From Pelagibacteraceae bacterium (GTDB taxonomy: Bacteria; Pseudomonadota; Alphaproteobacteria; HIMB59), in assembly GCA_019651435.1 (NCBI GenBank), contig BOYI01000004.1, forward strand, positions 60,083 to 124,082: 64,000 nt of DNA, in the 5' to 3' direction. Shown here in pieces: positions 20,805-30,609 of this stretch. How positions within the stretch are numbered: position 1 is the first letter of the stretch; each line of letters opens with the position of its first letter. The translations under genes and the position numbers were made by a program. Under the pieces are notes generated by a model. The model worked only from the letters and a program-made list of their open reading frames with translations, did not search any database and was not told the DNA's origin.

Positions 20805-22131
20805 CTAAACAAGATCTTTGAGAGAAATATTTTTATTATAAGCATTGAGAGCTACTTTTGAGGCTAAATCATAGCCAATAATTTTAGTTAAAGGGGTTAC
20901 TAGCATTAATGAATTATTTAAAAGCTCTTTAATTCTTTTTAGGTTTGCTTTTATTCCAATTAAACAATTTCTATCAAATGACTTGATAGCATCACTGAGT
21001 AATTGAATAGCATCAAGAGTATTGTGAATAATAACAGGATTATACACATTAAGTTGAAAATGACCTTGGGTGCATGCAAAGGAAACTGATGATCTAAGGC
21101 CTATCACATGTGCACATACCATGACAATGCTCACATTGTGTAGGGTTAATTTTACCTGGCATAATTGAAGATCCAGGTTCATTTTGCGGGAAGGATTAAT
21201 TCTGCTATACCACTTCTCGGCCCTGATGATAAAACTCGAATATCATTCGCCATTTTAAATAGTGAACTTGTTAAAATTTCCATTGATGACATGACTTCAA
21301 TAAATACATCATGGGAAGCAAGTGCTTCATACTTATTTGAAGCAGACTTGAAAGGTAGTTTTGTGAATTTTTGTAAATTTTTGATGAAATTTTTTGAGAA
21401 ATCTTTTGGAGCATTTACTCCTGAACCAACAGCAGTTCCACCTTGAGCTAATTGAAATAATTTATTTAAACTTTGAAGAATTTTCTTTTCTGCATAGTCT
21501 ATTTGATCATGAAAGGCTAAGAATTCATTAGATAACTTGATTGGAGTTGCGTCTTGTGTATGTGTTCTTCCAATTTTAATTACTTTATTAAATTCTTTTA
21601 CCTTTTTTTTAAGAGTTTTTTTTTATTTTTGAAATAGCTGGTAGTAATTCTCTTTTAATTAGTAAAACTGTAGCAATGTGCATTGCTGTAGGAATAGTAT
21701 CATTCGATGATTGTGACTTATTGATATCATCATTAGGATGAAGTGGTTTATTGCTTGGGAGTTTAAAACCTAAAAGCAAATTGGCTTTATTGGCTATAAC
21801 TTCATTTAAATTCATATTGATTTGAGTACCTGATCCAGTTTGCCATACCACTAAAGGGAAATGATCTTTAAGTTTTTGATCAATAATCAAATCACAAACT
21901 TTAGCTATCGTATCGACATGTTTTTTAGAAAGAAGTTTGCAGTTGTAGTTTGCCATTGCAGATGATTTTTTTTTGTAGAGCAAGTGCTTCAATGAAAACC
22001 TTTTGAAAATGAAATTTACCAACTCCAATTTGAAAGTTTTGAATAGATCTTTGTGTTTGAGCACCCCAAAGTTTTTCATTCTCAACTTTGACTTCACCTA
22101 AGCTATCTTTTTCTATTCGAAATTTGACCAT
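20805..22131 (-). CDS. fumC: Class II fumarate hydratase (frameshifted)
   Basis: FumC interconverts fumarate and malate in the TCA cycle. The N-terminal frame from ATG at 22131 reads [15 protein letters not shown] and [12 protein letters not shown]. After a break near 21965 the next frame holds [17 protein letters not shown] and [12 protein letters not shown] third frame between 21600 and 21180 gives [20 protein letters not shown] and the family signature [13 protein letters not shown]. The last piece starts near 21125. Three frame corrections restore a protein of the usual length of about 440 residues. Class II aspartases share the signature, but the WGAQTQRS start favours fumarase. Confidence 0.9.
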
Positions 22132-22159
22132 ATCTAATAAATACTATATATCACAAATA

Positions 22160-22780
22160 ATGAAAAATATTTTATTAATCCGACACGGTCAAAGTGAATG
22201 GAACAAATTAAATTTGTTTACAGGTTTCAAGAATATAGAGTTATCTAGTCAAGGAGTTGAGGAAGCAAATCAAGCAGGCCAAAATTTCAAAGAATTACAA
22301 TTGAAGTTTGACTTAGTATTTACTAGTGAGCTGAAAAGAGCTCAAGATACAGCCCAAATTATTTTAGAAAATTTATCACAATGGGATGAATTGAATGAAA
22401 AAGGTAAATTTATCAAAAATATCAATCTTAATGAAAGAGATTATGGAGATTTAACTGGACTAAACAAACAGGAGACAGCTGATAAGTTTGGAGAAGAGCA
22501 AGTTCATAAATGGAGAAGGGGATATTCAGATCAACCTCCGAATGGAGAAAGTTTAGAGGATGTGGTCGCTAGAGTTCGAACATACTTTGATGAGGTGATT
22601 TTTAAAGAAATTCAAAATAATGATAATAACAATATTTTGATAGCAGCTCATGGAAACTCTTTAAGAGCACTGTTGATTGTGATGAATATTTATAGTCCAG
22701 ATGAAATTAATTCAGTTGAGTTATCAACGGGCGTTCCTATTCATGTTCTGTTTGATAACAATAAATTTTTAATAAAGTAA
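22160..22780 (+). CDS. gpmA: 2,3-bisphosphoglycerate-dependent phosphoglycerate mutase
   Basis: GpmA interconverts 3- and 2-phosphoglycerate in glycolysis and gluconeogenesis. I choose the ATG at 22160 because the protein then begins KNILLIRHGQSEWN, with the phospho-histidine motif near the N-terminus, as in the family; upstream in-frame codons would read into the fumC start. Other landmarks are FTSELKRAQDTAQI, LNERDYGDLTGL, PPNGESLEDV and AAHGNSLRAL with the second active-site His. The 206-residue length is slightly short but normal for alphaproteobacterial forms. It is divergent from fumC with only 28 bases between starts. Confidence 0.93.
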   Translation: MKNILLIRHGQSEWNKLNLFTGFKNIELSSQGVEEANQAGQNFKELQLKFDLVFTSELKRAQDTAQIILENLSQWDELNEKGKFIKNINLNERDYGDLTGLNKQETADKFGEEQVHKWRRGYSDQPPNGESLEDVVARVRTYFDEVIFKEIQNNDNNNILIAAHGNSLRALLIVMNIYSPDEINSVELSTGVPIHVLFDNNKFLIK

Positions 22781-22783
22781 TAT

Positions 22784-23383
22784 TTGATCGATATACCTTT
22801 AGTTCTGGCTTTGGTATCCTACTATATGGTTATGTTTATCACTCCTGGCCCAAATAATGCTATGCTCACTATTTCAGGTTTAAAATTTGGGTTCAAAAGA
22901 TCATTACCACATATTTCAGGTATTGCCTTTGGTCACGCTATTCAGGTTTCTTTAATTTGCTTAGGTTTGGGTTTTATTTTAATTGATTACCCAGGACTTC
23001 AGATCATATTAAGATGGTTGTGTTTCGCATATCTTTTATATTTAGCATATCAAATGATAGGTTCCATCAAGGAATACCAAAAAGAGTCTGGAAGGCCATT
23101 GAGAGCATATGAAGCTGCTTTATTTCAGTGGGTTAACCCCAAAGCTTGGACTATAGCCATTACGGTTGCATCTGGCTTCATGCCCTTAGAAGAGAAATTA
23201 TGGATAGCTGTCCTTTTCACTGGATTAATGTCCTCTCTAGTTAGTTTCCCTTGTATAAGTATTTGGGCTTTGTTTGGAAGTTTAATCAAAACAATGATTT
23301 CAAATCAATTTATAAAGAAATTAATTGAGTTCTTATTTGCTCTTTTACTAATACTGACAGGTTTTTACTTAGTTTTAAATTAA
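22784..23383 (+). CDS. LysE/RhtB-family amino acid exporter
   Basis: A 199-residue inner-membrane protein with five or six hydrophobic helices. The N-terminus contains FITPGPNNAMLT, the family hallmark, followed by GIAFGHAIQVSLICLGLG and FQWVNPKAWTIAI. LysE/RhtB proteins export lysine, arginine, threonine or similar compounds. The substrate cannot be read from sequence. A TTG start three bases after gpmA fits cotranscription. Its 3' end overlaps the convergent saccharopine gene by 9 bases, which could hint at a link to lysine metabolism, but that is only positional. Confidence 0.88.
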   Translation: MIDIPLVLALVSYYMVMFITPGPNNAMLTISGLKFGFKRSLPHISGIAFGHAIQVSLICLGLGFILIDYPGLQIILRWLCFAYLLYLAYQMIGSIKEYQKESGRPLRAYEAALFQWVNPKAWTIAITVASGFMPLEEKLWIAVLFTGLMSSLVSFPCISIWALFGSLIKTMISNQFIKKLIEFLFALLLILTGFYLVLN

Positions 23384-24490
23384 ATTTTTTAATAGATTTA
23401 TATATCTAAAATTTAGATAACCCTTTTTTGAAATATAAAATTCTTCAATACTCTCTTTGTTGAGACTATTTAAAATTGAAGGAAGTAAAGAAGTTAACAC
23501 TTTACTAAAATGCCTAGAAGACTCTTCTGGCAACGCACTAGGTAGATTATCGACAGCCATAATATCTGTATTCCTAAACTTGTAGTATGGTTTTTTTAAA
23601 GTTGTGCTTTTTGAAGTACTAGGAATTGAGCCATTAATATCACAAGTAATATCGCCTATAGTTTGAAAAAAATTTTTATCAACTTCATTCAGTTCAAATA
23701 ATTTAGGAAATCTTGAGTCCCAATAATGGCATGAAAGAAAAATATTATATTCATTAAAATATTTTGGAAAAATTGACTTATAATCACCTATACCATTGTT
23801 TAAATCTTTAAAGCTAAACCTTTTATCAAGCCTTTTATAGTATTCGCTAGGAGATAGAACTTTGAAATAAGAACTAGATTTATTTATTTTTAAATTTTTT
23901 TTCTCTTTAATACCTATTTTCTTCAAAAGAAATTGTACACCTTTTGAGACTGACCCCTCCCCAGTAATAAGTATTCGTAAATTCTTCAGATCTTTTTTTG
24001 AAAGTATTGATATTAATTCATCAATTTTATATGGGTATTTTGAAGAAGAATTAATTTTAAGGTGCTTTTTAATTGTTAAGAATGCCCCCATGATGCCCGC
24101 AAAGTATCCAAATCCAATTAATCTATTTCTTTTTTTATCTTTCAATAATTCATAATCAATAAGAGAGCAGTCATTCTTTAAAATTTTTTTTAAAAGAGGC
24201 ATATTATATGCCTGTCCTTTAACAGTATGAGAAAACATCATAAAATTTTGATTTGTTTTTATTATCCTTGTAGATACTTCTTTAACAGAGAGGAATAAAT
24301 CAATATTTTGAGAAGTGTATTTTTTACAGCCCGACTGATAAAAAAGACTGTCTGAAAAAATTCTATTTTTAGATGGCTCTATATAAAAATTATATTTAGG
24401 GTATTTTTTTTTTAATAGTTTTATATCCGCAGGAATTAGAGGGGTTCTAAATTCATTAGATTTATTTTCTTTAAGGATACAAATATTCAT
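23375..24490 (-). CDS. Saccharopine dehydrogenase (lysine-forming), Lys1-like
   Basis: The 371-residue protein resembles the alanine dehydrogenase/transhydrogenase fold of Lys1 and of the lysine-ketoglutarate reductase half of plant LKR/SDH. The N-terminus reads CILKENKSNEFRTPLIPADI, with the conserved ExxxxExRxxLxP pattern; then FSHTVKGQAYNMPLL, DYELLKDKKRNRLIGFGYFAG, and a nucleotide-binding loop ILITGEGSVSKGV. It would interconvert lysine plus 2-oxoglutarate with saccharopine. It overlaps the next upstream gene, a saccharopine reductase-like protein, by four bases (ATGA), so the two steps are coupled. Direction (synthesis or breakdown) is not visible. Confidence 0.75.
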   Translation of the reverse strand: MNICILKENKSNEFRTPLIPADIKLLKKKYPKYNFYIEPSKNRIFSDSLFYQSGCKKYTSQNIDLFLSVKEVSTRIIKTNQNFMMFSHTVKGQAYNMPLLKKILKNDCSLIDYELLKDKKRNRLIGFGYFAGIMGAFLTIKKHLKINSSSKYPYKIDELISILSKKDLKNLRILITGEGSVSKGVQFLLKKIGIKEKKNLKINKSSSYFKVLSPSEYYKRLDKRFSFKDLNNGIGDYKSIFPKYFNEYNIFLSCHYWDSRFPKLFELNEVDKNFFQTIGDITCDINGSIPSTSKSTTLKKPYYKFRNTDIMAVDNLPSALPEESSRHFSKVLTSLLPSILNSLNKESIEEFYISKKGYLNFRYINLLKNLI

Positions 24491-25601
24491 AATTGTTTAA
24501 TCTTAATTCCATATTCATTTAATTTATTTAAAATATAATTAACGTTTTTTTCATCATGAAATATTCTATGAATTCCTTTTTTATTTTTTGAATTCATTAT
24601 GCACTCAATTGTAAAAGCAACAGTATAAGAAACACATTGAGACATAGCAGAGTTTATAATTGGACGAGATTCATCTAGATAGAGAGTTTTATTAAAAATT
24701 TCATTGTTATTAGAATTTTTTGAATTTATTTTTACGTATAATAAAACCCTATCATCTTCAAAATTATCATACTGGTTTTCTTCCCATAATTTTTTACTAA
24801 GATTTTCTAAATCAATCTTATTTTCAATGTTTTTAAAAATTTCTTCCCAAGCTTTTGACCATCCATCTAGTCTAATTGTACCTCTTTCGAAATGTTCTAA
24901 AATATCTGAATATTTGTCTAAGTTGTATTCATTAATATATGGAATTGAGTTTCTATTTGGGTAAGTTTCAAATTTTTCATTATTAAATTTAATAAAATTA
25001 ATTTTTTGTAAGGTTTTTCTGATTTTATCTCAGAAAAGTTTTTAATATGTTTTGCTGGAGTATTGAGTGCTTTTAAAACACCAAGTGGTGACCAACTAAA
25101 TTTATATTTAAAATTATTAGGCATATCTGGAAAACCTCCACACATACTTTTAAAATCAATTGATTTGATATCTTGATGATTTTCTTTATCAAATTCTTGA
25201 ATAAGCTTATGCGCTAATAAATGGTCTATTCCAGGATCTAATCCACATTCGCAAACAAACAGACAATCATTATCAATAAATTTTGGTTCTAACTTTTCAT
25301 ATTGAGGGTCATAATAACTTGAAGTAACGAGGTGACATTTAAACTTTATCGCAAGCTCAGCAATTTCAATATGCATTGAAGCAGGAAGCATTGATACAAT
25401 TAAATCATTTTTATCTAATTTTTTTGAGAAGTTTGAAATATCTAGCTCATTAACATTAATTTTATTCTTGAGTAGAGTTTTTGCTTTATCCACCGATCTA
25501 TTCCAAACTAATAAGTCATATCTTTGGTCATTCAGATACAAGATACCTGGGGGTGAAGATAGCCCCACACCCAACCAATGAATTTTGTTTATGATCATCA
25601 A
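24487..25601 (-). CDS. Saccharopine dehydrogenase (glutamate-forming), Lys9-like (frameshifted)
   Basis: The N-terminal part has a Rossmann start (IHWLGVGLSSPPGILYL), then LIVSMLPASMHIEIAELAI and CECGLDPGIDHLLAHKLI, and CGGFPDMPNNFKYKFSWSP, closely matching saccharopine reductases. The frame breaks near 25000; the continuation reads YPNRNSIPYINEY and GTIRLDGWSKAWEEI and ends at 24487. The YPNR-Ser-Pro-Tyr block is a family landmark. The enzyme would interconvert saccharopine with 2-aminoadipate semialdehyde and glutamate. Together with the overlapping Lys1-like gene it forms a compact two-enzyme module. It is divergent from aguA with 46 bases between. Confidence 0.78.
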
Positions 25602-25647
25602 TGAAACATTAAAATATTATCGTTATAATTAGTATAGATAAATAAAA

Positions 25648-26631
25648 ATGAAACTTATTCCAGAATGGTATGATCATGAGCGCTGCTTAATTGCATGGCC
25701 ATGCAATTTAGAGCTTTATGGATCTCAAATACACTCTGCAAGAAAAGAAATTTCAAATCTAGCTAATCAATTAGCAGAAGAAGAACCTGTATATATCTAT
25801 TGTAACTCTCAAGATATAAAAGATTGTAGATTAACAGTTTCTAATCAAAAAATCTCAATCATAGAAGTTAATTTAGATGACTCATGGATGAGGGATATAG
25901 CTCCAATATTTTATAAAGAAGAACAACAGCTAAAGTCAATTAATTTTAATTTTAATGGATATGGAAAATATCCAAATTATAAAAATGATAATTTGTTATC
26001 AGATATCATATGTGATCAATTCAAGATCCCATATAAGAATTCCTCAATTACGTTAGAGGGTGGTGGAATAACTTATGATGATCAAGGAAATTTATTTACT
26101 ACTGAAAGTGTTCTTTTAAACTCAAATCGCAATAATCTCTCAAAACAATTTTTGGAAGAAGAATTAAAAAAACAGTTTAGCCTTAAAAACGTTATTTGGC
26201 TTAAAGAAGGACTATTTGGCGATGATACTGATGGACATATAGATAATATTTTTTGTCCAATAGGAAATGATCAATATCTAATAGCCAGCACTAAAGACAA
26301 TACATCTAAAAATTACAATATCCTTCAAGAAGCTAAAGAATTAGTTGAGGAATATCTTTCTAGATTAAATCCAAAAATTGAAATTATTGAAATTCCTTTA
26401 CCAGGTGAGATTGAAATCGATAATAAAGTTTTAGTTGCCTCATATATTAATTTTTATTTTTGTAAAAATTCTCTTTTAGTTCCAAAATTTAATGTTGATG
26501 AGGATTTAGAAGTTTATGATATATTTCAATCACTTTTTCCAAGTAAAAAAATAAAAATGATTGAAACATCAAATATAAATTACGGGGGAGGAAATATTCA
26601 CTGTGTTACTATGAATATGCCAAAGATATGA
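25648..26631 (+). CDS. aguA: Agmatine deiminase
   Basis: AguA hydrolyses agmatine to N-carbamoylputrescine and ammonia. The 327-residue protein is a pentein-fold guanidino-group enzyme: IPEWYDHERCLIAWP at the start, DSWMRDIAP near residue 84, ITLEGGGITYDD near 132, GDDTDGHIDN near 191, and the catalytic cysteine in YGGGNIHCVT close to the C-terminus. The gene is intact. aguB begins four bases before its end, so the two consecutive steps are translationally coupled. It opens the polyamine island. Confidence 0.95.
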   Translation: MKLIPEWYDHERCLIAWPCNLELYGSQIHSARKEISNLANQLAEEEPVYIYCNSQDIKDCRLTVSNQKISIIEVNLDDSWMRDIAPIFYKEEQQLKSINFNFNGYGKYPNYKNDNLLSDIICDQFKIPYKNSSITLEGGGITYDDQGNLFTTESVLLNSNRNNLSKQFLEEELKKQFSLKNVIWLKEGLFGDDTDGHIDNIFCPIGNDQYLIASTKDNTSKNYNILQEAKELVEEYLSRLNPKIEIIEIPLPGEIEIDNKVLVASYINFYFCKNSLLVPKFNVDEDLEVYDIFQSLFPSKKIKMIETSNINYGGGNIHCVTMNMPKI

Positions 26632-27485
26632 AAATTAAAGTAGCTGCTTCTCAATTTCAAACAATAAAAGGAAATATCGAAGACAATATAAATAAAGCTT
26701 TAAATTTAGCTGATCAGGCTGTAGCTGAAGGTGTAAATGTCTTATTGTTGCAAGAATTATTTCAAAGTGAGTATTTTTGTTCTACTCAAAATGCTAAATT
26801 TTTTGATTACGCTATTTCAAGCTTAGATAATGAGATATTTTCTATTTTTTCAAATTATTGTAAGAAAAATAATATTGTCATTCCAATTAGTTTTTTTGAA
26901 AAACAAGGACAAAATTATTTTAATTCATTAATTTTAATTGACTCTCATGGTAAATTAAGTGAGGTTTATCGTAAATCTCATATTCCAGATGGGCCTGGAT
27001 ACAATGAAAAATTTTATTTCACTCCTGGAAATACAGGTTTTAAAGTTTTTAAAACTGATTTTGGAAATATTGGTTGTGGTATTTGTTGGGATCAATGGTT
27101 TCCTGAATGTGCAAGATCTATGACTTTGATGGGTGCAGATATTCTCTTATATCCAACTGCTATAGGATCTGAACCACATGATCCTAATATTAATTCTAAA
27201 CTTCATTGGCAGAACGTTATGATAGGTCATTCTGCAGCAAACCAAATTCCTGTTATTGCATCTAATAGAATTGGAATAGAAACTGAACAAGATATTAGCC
27301 TTACTTTTTATGGAAGTTCTTTTATTACTGATCATATGGGTAATATTATCAAAACTATGGATGAAAAATCTGAGGGTATAATTTCTCAAGAATTTGATTT
27401 GGAAGAAATAAAAAAATACCGCCAATCTTGGGGAAATTTTAGAGATAGAAGGCCTGATTTATATAAAAAAATCTGTGATTTTTAA
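26628..27485 (+). CDS. aguB: N-carbamoylputrescine amidase
   Basis: AguB hydrolyses N-carbamoylputrescine to putrescine, CO2 and ammonia. The 285-residue nitrilase-superfamily protein shows the catalytic triad in order: Glu in VLLLQELFQS near residue 43, Lys in YRKSHIPDGPGY near 114, and Cys in IGCGICWDQWFPECAR near 150. The pattern IPDGPGYNEKFYFTPG matches the AguB subgroup. The frame is intact. With AguA upstream and a putrescine-type transporter downstream, the local supply of putrescine can come from agmatine or from outside. Confidence 0.95.
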   Translation: MKIKVAASQFQTIKGNIEDNINKALNLADQAVAEGVNVLLLQELFQSEYFCSTQNAKFFDYAISSLDNEIFSIFSNYCKKNNIVIPISFFEKQGQNYFNSLILIDSHGKLSEVYRKSHIPDGPGYNEKFYFTPGNTGFKVFKTDFGNIGCGICWDQWFPECARSMTLMGADILLYPTAIGSEPHDPNINSKLHWQNVMIGHSAANQIPVIASNRIGIETEQDISLTFYGSSFITDHMGNIIKTMDEKSEGIISQEFDLEEIKKYRQSWGNFRDRRPDLYKKICDF

Positions 27486-27539
27486 ATAAAACTATAATAG
27501 TATTTAGTACTTAAAATTATATTTAAGAGGAGAGGTCGT

Positions 27540-28604
27540 ATGAAAAAAATTTTATCAATTATCTTTCTTTTAGCGTTTCCTTTAAGTTCGAACGCTGAAG
27601 AGCTTTTTATTTATAACTGGTCGGATTATATCGCAGAAGACACTATTGCTAATTTTGAAGCAGAGACCGGTATTGACGTAACTTATGATGTCTTTGACTC
27701 TAATGAGGTATTAGAGGCGAAGCTTTTAGCAGGCGGAAGTGGATATGACATAGTTGTTCCTTCGGGTTCATTTATGGAAAACCAAATTAAAGCAGGTGTT
27801 TTTCAAAAGTTAGATAAAAGCAAACTTCCTAACTTATCAAACCTTGATCCTAGTGTTTTAGAAAAAACTGATGCCCATGATCCAGGTGGAGAATATTCTG
27901 TCAATTATATGTATGGAACAACTGGAATCGGATACAATGTGGCTGCTGTGGAAGAGAGAGGCGGAGATGTTGAGTCATGGGATATTATTTTCAACCCAGA
28001 TGAAATATCTAAATATGCTGATTGTGGAGTTGCCATGCTTGATGCACCAAGTGAAGTAGTTGAAATAGCATTAAATTATCTTGGGTATGATGCAAATACT
28101 GAAAACACAAAAGCAAATGAAGAAGCTTTAGAGCTTTTAAAACAAATCAGACCTTACATAAAATATTTTGACTCATCTCAATATATTGATGATTTGGCAA
28201 ATGGAGAAATTTGTCTAGCTGTTGGTTGGTCTGGGGATGTTTCTATCGCTGCTTATGAAGAAATCGAAGAGGTGTGGTATTCTATTCCTAATGAGGGAAC
28301 TGTTATTTGGTTTGATATGATGGGTATTCCAGCTGATGCTAAAAACGTAGATAATGCTCATAAATTTATTGACTATATTTTAAGACCAGAGGTAGTCGCG
28401 GAAATCACTAACTACGTCTGGTATTCAAATCCAAACTTAGTTGCTAACACAACTGAGGGTTTAATCGATCCTGAAATATTAGAGGATCCGGCTATTTACC
28501 CTACAGAGGAGACCTTACTAAAGCTATTTGCAGATACTGCTGACTCTCCACAAAAATCTAGAATTTCTTCTAGAATCTTCAATAGCTTTAAAGCAGCTCA
28601 ATAA
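27540..28604 (+). CDS. potF: Putrescine/spermidine-binding periplasmic protein (PotF/PotD-like)
   Basis: This is the substrate-binding part of a polyamine ABC importer. The 354-residue protein has a Sec signal (KKILSIIFLLAFPLSSNAE) and then the family start ELFIYNWSDYIAEDT, with YDVFDSNEVLEAKLLAGGSGYDIVVPS, and GTTGIGYNV near residue 128. PotF-type putrescine preference is suggested by overall form and context, but spermidine cannot be excluded. GAGGAGAGG before the ATG is a strong ribosome site, fitting the excess of binding protein usual for ABC importers. A hairpin follows before potA. Confidence 0.9.
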   Translation: MKKILSIIFLLAFPLSSNAEELFIYNWSDYIAEDTIANFEAETGIDVTYDVFDSNEVLEAKLLAGGSGYDIVVPSGSFMENQIKAGVFQKLDKSKLPNLSNLDPSVLEKTDAHDPGGEYSVNYMYGTTGIGYNVAAVEERGGDVESWDIIFNPDEISKYADCGVAMLDAPSEVVEIALNYLGYDANTENTKANEEALELLKQIRPYIKYFDSSQYIDDLANGEICLAVGWSGDVSIAAYEEIEEVWYSIPNEGTVIWFDMMGIPADAKNVDNAHKFIDYILRPEVVAEITNYVWYSNPNLVANTTEGLIDPEILEDPAIYPTEETLLKLFADTADSPQKSRISSRIFNSFKAAQ

Positions 28605-28618
28605 ATAATTCATTTATG

Positions 28619-28655
28619 AAAAGCACAACTTGTGATTTGCAGGTTGTGCTTTTTT
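28619..28655 (+). terminator. Intrinsic terminator or attenuator after potF
   Basis: An inverted repeat (AAAAGCACAAC and GTTGTGCTTTT, 11 bp, loop of about 13 bases) followed by a T-run lies between potF and potA. The form is that of a Rho-independent terminator. Between a binding-protein gene and the transporter genes it would allow partial readthrough, giving more PotF than PotABC. Confidence 0.8.
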
Positions 28656-28663
28656 ATTTATAG

Positions 28664-29722
28664 ATGTCAGAGTCCTTTCTAAAAATAGAAAGTGTGTCCA
28701 AGAGTTTTGGAAATACAAAAGCTTTGGACAATGTCAGCTTAGATATTAACAAGTCAGAACTATTTAGTCTTTTAGGGTCATCTGGCTGTGGAAAATCAAC
28801 ACTATTAAGAATAATAGCTGGCTTTGAAAAGCCTGATAGTGGAAAAATTTATTTAGATGGAGAAGATATAACATCTTTACCTCCTTACTTGAGACCACTT
28901 AATATAATGTTCCAAAATTATGCTCTATTCCCACATTTAAATGTAAAAAAAAATATTGAGTTTGGCCTTAAAGAGGAAAATTTAGAAAATAATGAAATTG
29001 ATCATAGGGTAAAAGAGATAACTGCCTTACTAGAATTAACAGGATTAGAGAATAGAAAAATCACTGAGATTTCTGGAGGGCAGCAACAAAGAGTAGCTTT
29101 AGCTCGCTGTCTTGTAAAAAAGCCTAAGCTTTTACTACTTGATGAACCTTTGGCTGCATTAGATAAAAAATTAAGAGTCCAAACCCAGTTTGAGCTAGTA
29201 AATCTTCAATATAAATTAGGAATTACCTTCATAATTGTTACTCATGACCAAGAAGAGGCAATGTCCCTTTCTGATAGAATGGCCATTATGAAGGAAGGAA
29301 ATATACTTCAAGTTGGTAATCCAGTTGAAGTATATGAAAAGCCATCTGATAAATACGTTGCTAATTTTATTGGTACGGCAAATTTATTTCATTTAGATAA
29401 AATTAACGAAAAAACACTTATTAAAGAACTAAATGTTGAGGTTTCTAATAACTCCTCTCAAAATAAAAACTTATGCTTAATAAGACCCGAGAAGATAAAA
29501 ATTCAAAAATTTGAAAATCAAAATACTCAAAATCAATGTTTGGGTGTAGTTAAAGAGGTAGCTTATCTTGGCAGTTATACAAAATATTTAATTGAGTCTA
29601 ATGGATTTAATTTTTATGCATTTATGCAAAATGAAGAAGTAGCAGAAAATTTAAAAATTAAATGGGATGACAAGGTCATATGTACGTGGAGCGAAGACTC
29701 TATTTTTTTCTTTGATGACTAA
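28664..29722 (+). CDS. potA: Polyamine ABC transporter ATPase (PotA/PotG-like)
   Basis: The ATPase that powers polyamine import. The 352-residue protein has Walker A GSSGCGKST near residue 38, the Q-loop MFQNYALFPHLNV, signature ISGGQQQRVALARC, Walker B LLLLDEPLAALD, and the switch His in FIIVTHDQEEAMSLSDR. A C-terminal TOBE-type domain (about 265-350, with CLIRPEKIKIQ) is typical of PotA. The frame is intact. The downstream permease ATG lies inside its last codons (7-base overlap), so expression is coupled. Confidence 0.94.
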   Translation: MSESFLKIESVSKSFGNTKALDNVSLDINKSELFSLLGSSGCGKSTLLRIIAGFEKPDSGKIYLDGEDITSLPPYLRPLNIMFQNYALFPHLNVKKNIEFGLKEENLENNEIDHRVKEITALLELTGLENRKITEISGGQQQRVALARCLVKKPKLLLLDEPLAALDKKLRVQTQFELVNLQYKLGITFIIVTHDQEEAMSLSDRMAIMKEGNILQVGNPVEVYEKPSDKYVANFIGTANLFHLDKINEKTLIKELNVEVSNNSSQNKNLCLIRPEKIKIQKFENQNTQNQCLGVVKEVAYLGSYTKYLIESNGFNFYAFMQNEEVAENLKIKWDDKVICTWSEDSIFFFDD

Positions 29723-30609
29723 TTTTTTAAAAAAACAAAACTTTTGGTTTGTTTTTACTCCATATTTTTGGTTAGTTTTATTCTTTTTTATCCCGTTAGC
29801 TTTAATATTTAAAATTTCTATCTCTGTTTCTGAATGGGGTATGCCACCATATCGAGATATGTTTGCTTTTACCGAGGAAGGATTTTCAATAAATGCAACT
29901 TTATCAAATTATGCATTTATTTTTTCAGACTCATTTTATTTAAGATCTTACTTAAATTCTTTAACTCTAGCCTTCACTTCAACATTGATATGTTTGCTAA
30001 TTGGTTATCCGATTGCTTTTTATGTAGCTAAATCTAAAGAAAATATAAGAAATTTATTACTTATTTTGTTGATTATCCCTTTTTGGACATCTTTTTTATT
30101 AAGAGTTTATGCTTGGAAGGTAATTCTGCAAGGTTCGGGAATAATCAATACTATTTTGATAAAGTTTGGATTTATTGATCAACCTTTATCTATGTTGCAT
30201 AACCACTATGCTGTGATCCTAGGGGTTGTTTATACATACCTGCCTTTTATGATTCTGCCCTTTATATGGATATTTAGTTAAATTTGATTTGAATTTAATT
30301 GATGCCTCAAGTGATTTAGGTGCAAAACCTTTTAAAACCTTCTTTAAAGTAATTATCCCTTTATCTTTACCCGGAATTGTAGCTGGAAGTATGTTAGTTT
30401 TTATACCTGTGGTAGGGGAGTTTGTTATTCCTGAACTACTTGGTGGAAGTGACAAACTATATTTTGGAAAAATAATTTGGGATGAGTTTTTTGTAAATAG
30501 AGACTGGCCAATTGCAAGTGCTTTAGCTATGTCTGGTATATTTATTTTAGTAATTCCAATAATCATATTTCAATTAATGTATGCAAAATATAATTTTAAA
30601 AATGAATAA
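29716..30609 (+). CDS. potB: Polyamine ABC permease PotB/PotH-like (frameshifted)
   Basis: One of two membrane subunits of the polyamine importer. The ATG at 29716 overlaps the potA stop. Six hydrophobic helices are visible, starting with PYFWLVLFFFIPLALIF, then SLTLAFTSTLICLLIGYPIAFYVA and LLLILLIIPFWTSFLLRVYAW. A break near 30277 moves the frame; the second piece carries the EAA-type cytoplasmic loop LIDASSDLGAKPFKTFFKVIIPLSLPG in two parts and ends at 30609. The downstream permease start overlaps its end by eight bases. Confidence 0.9.
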
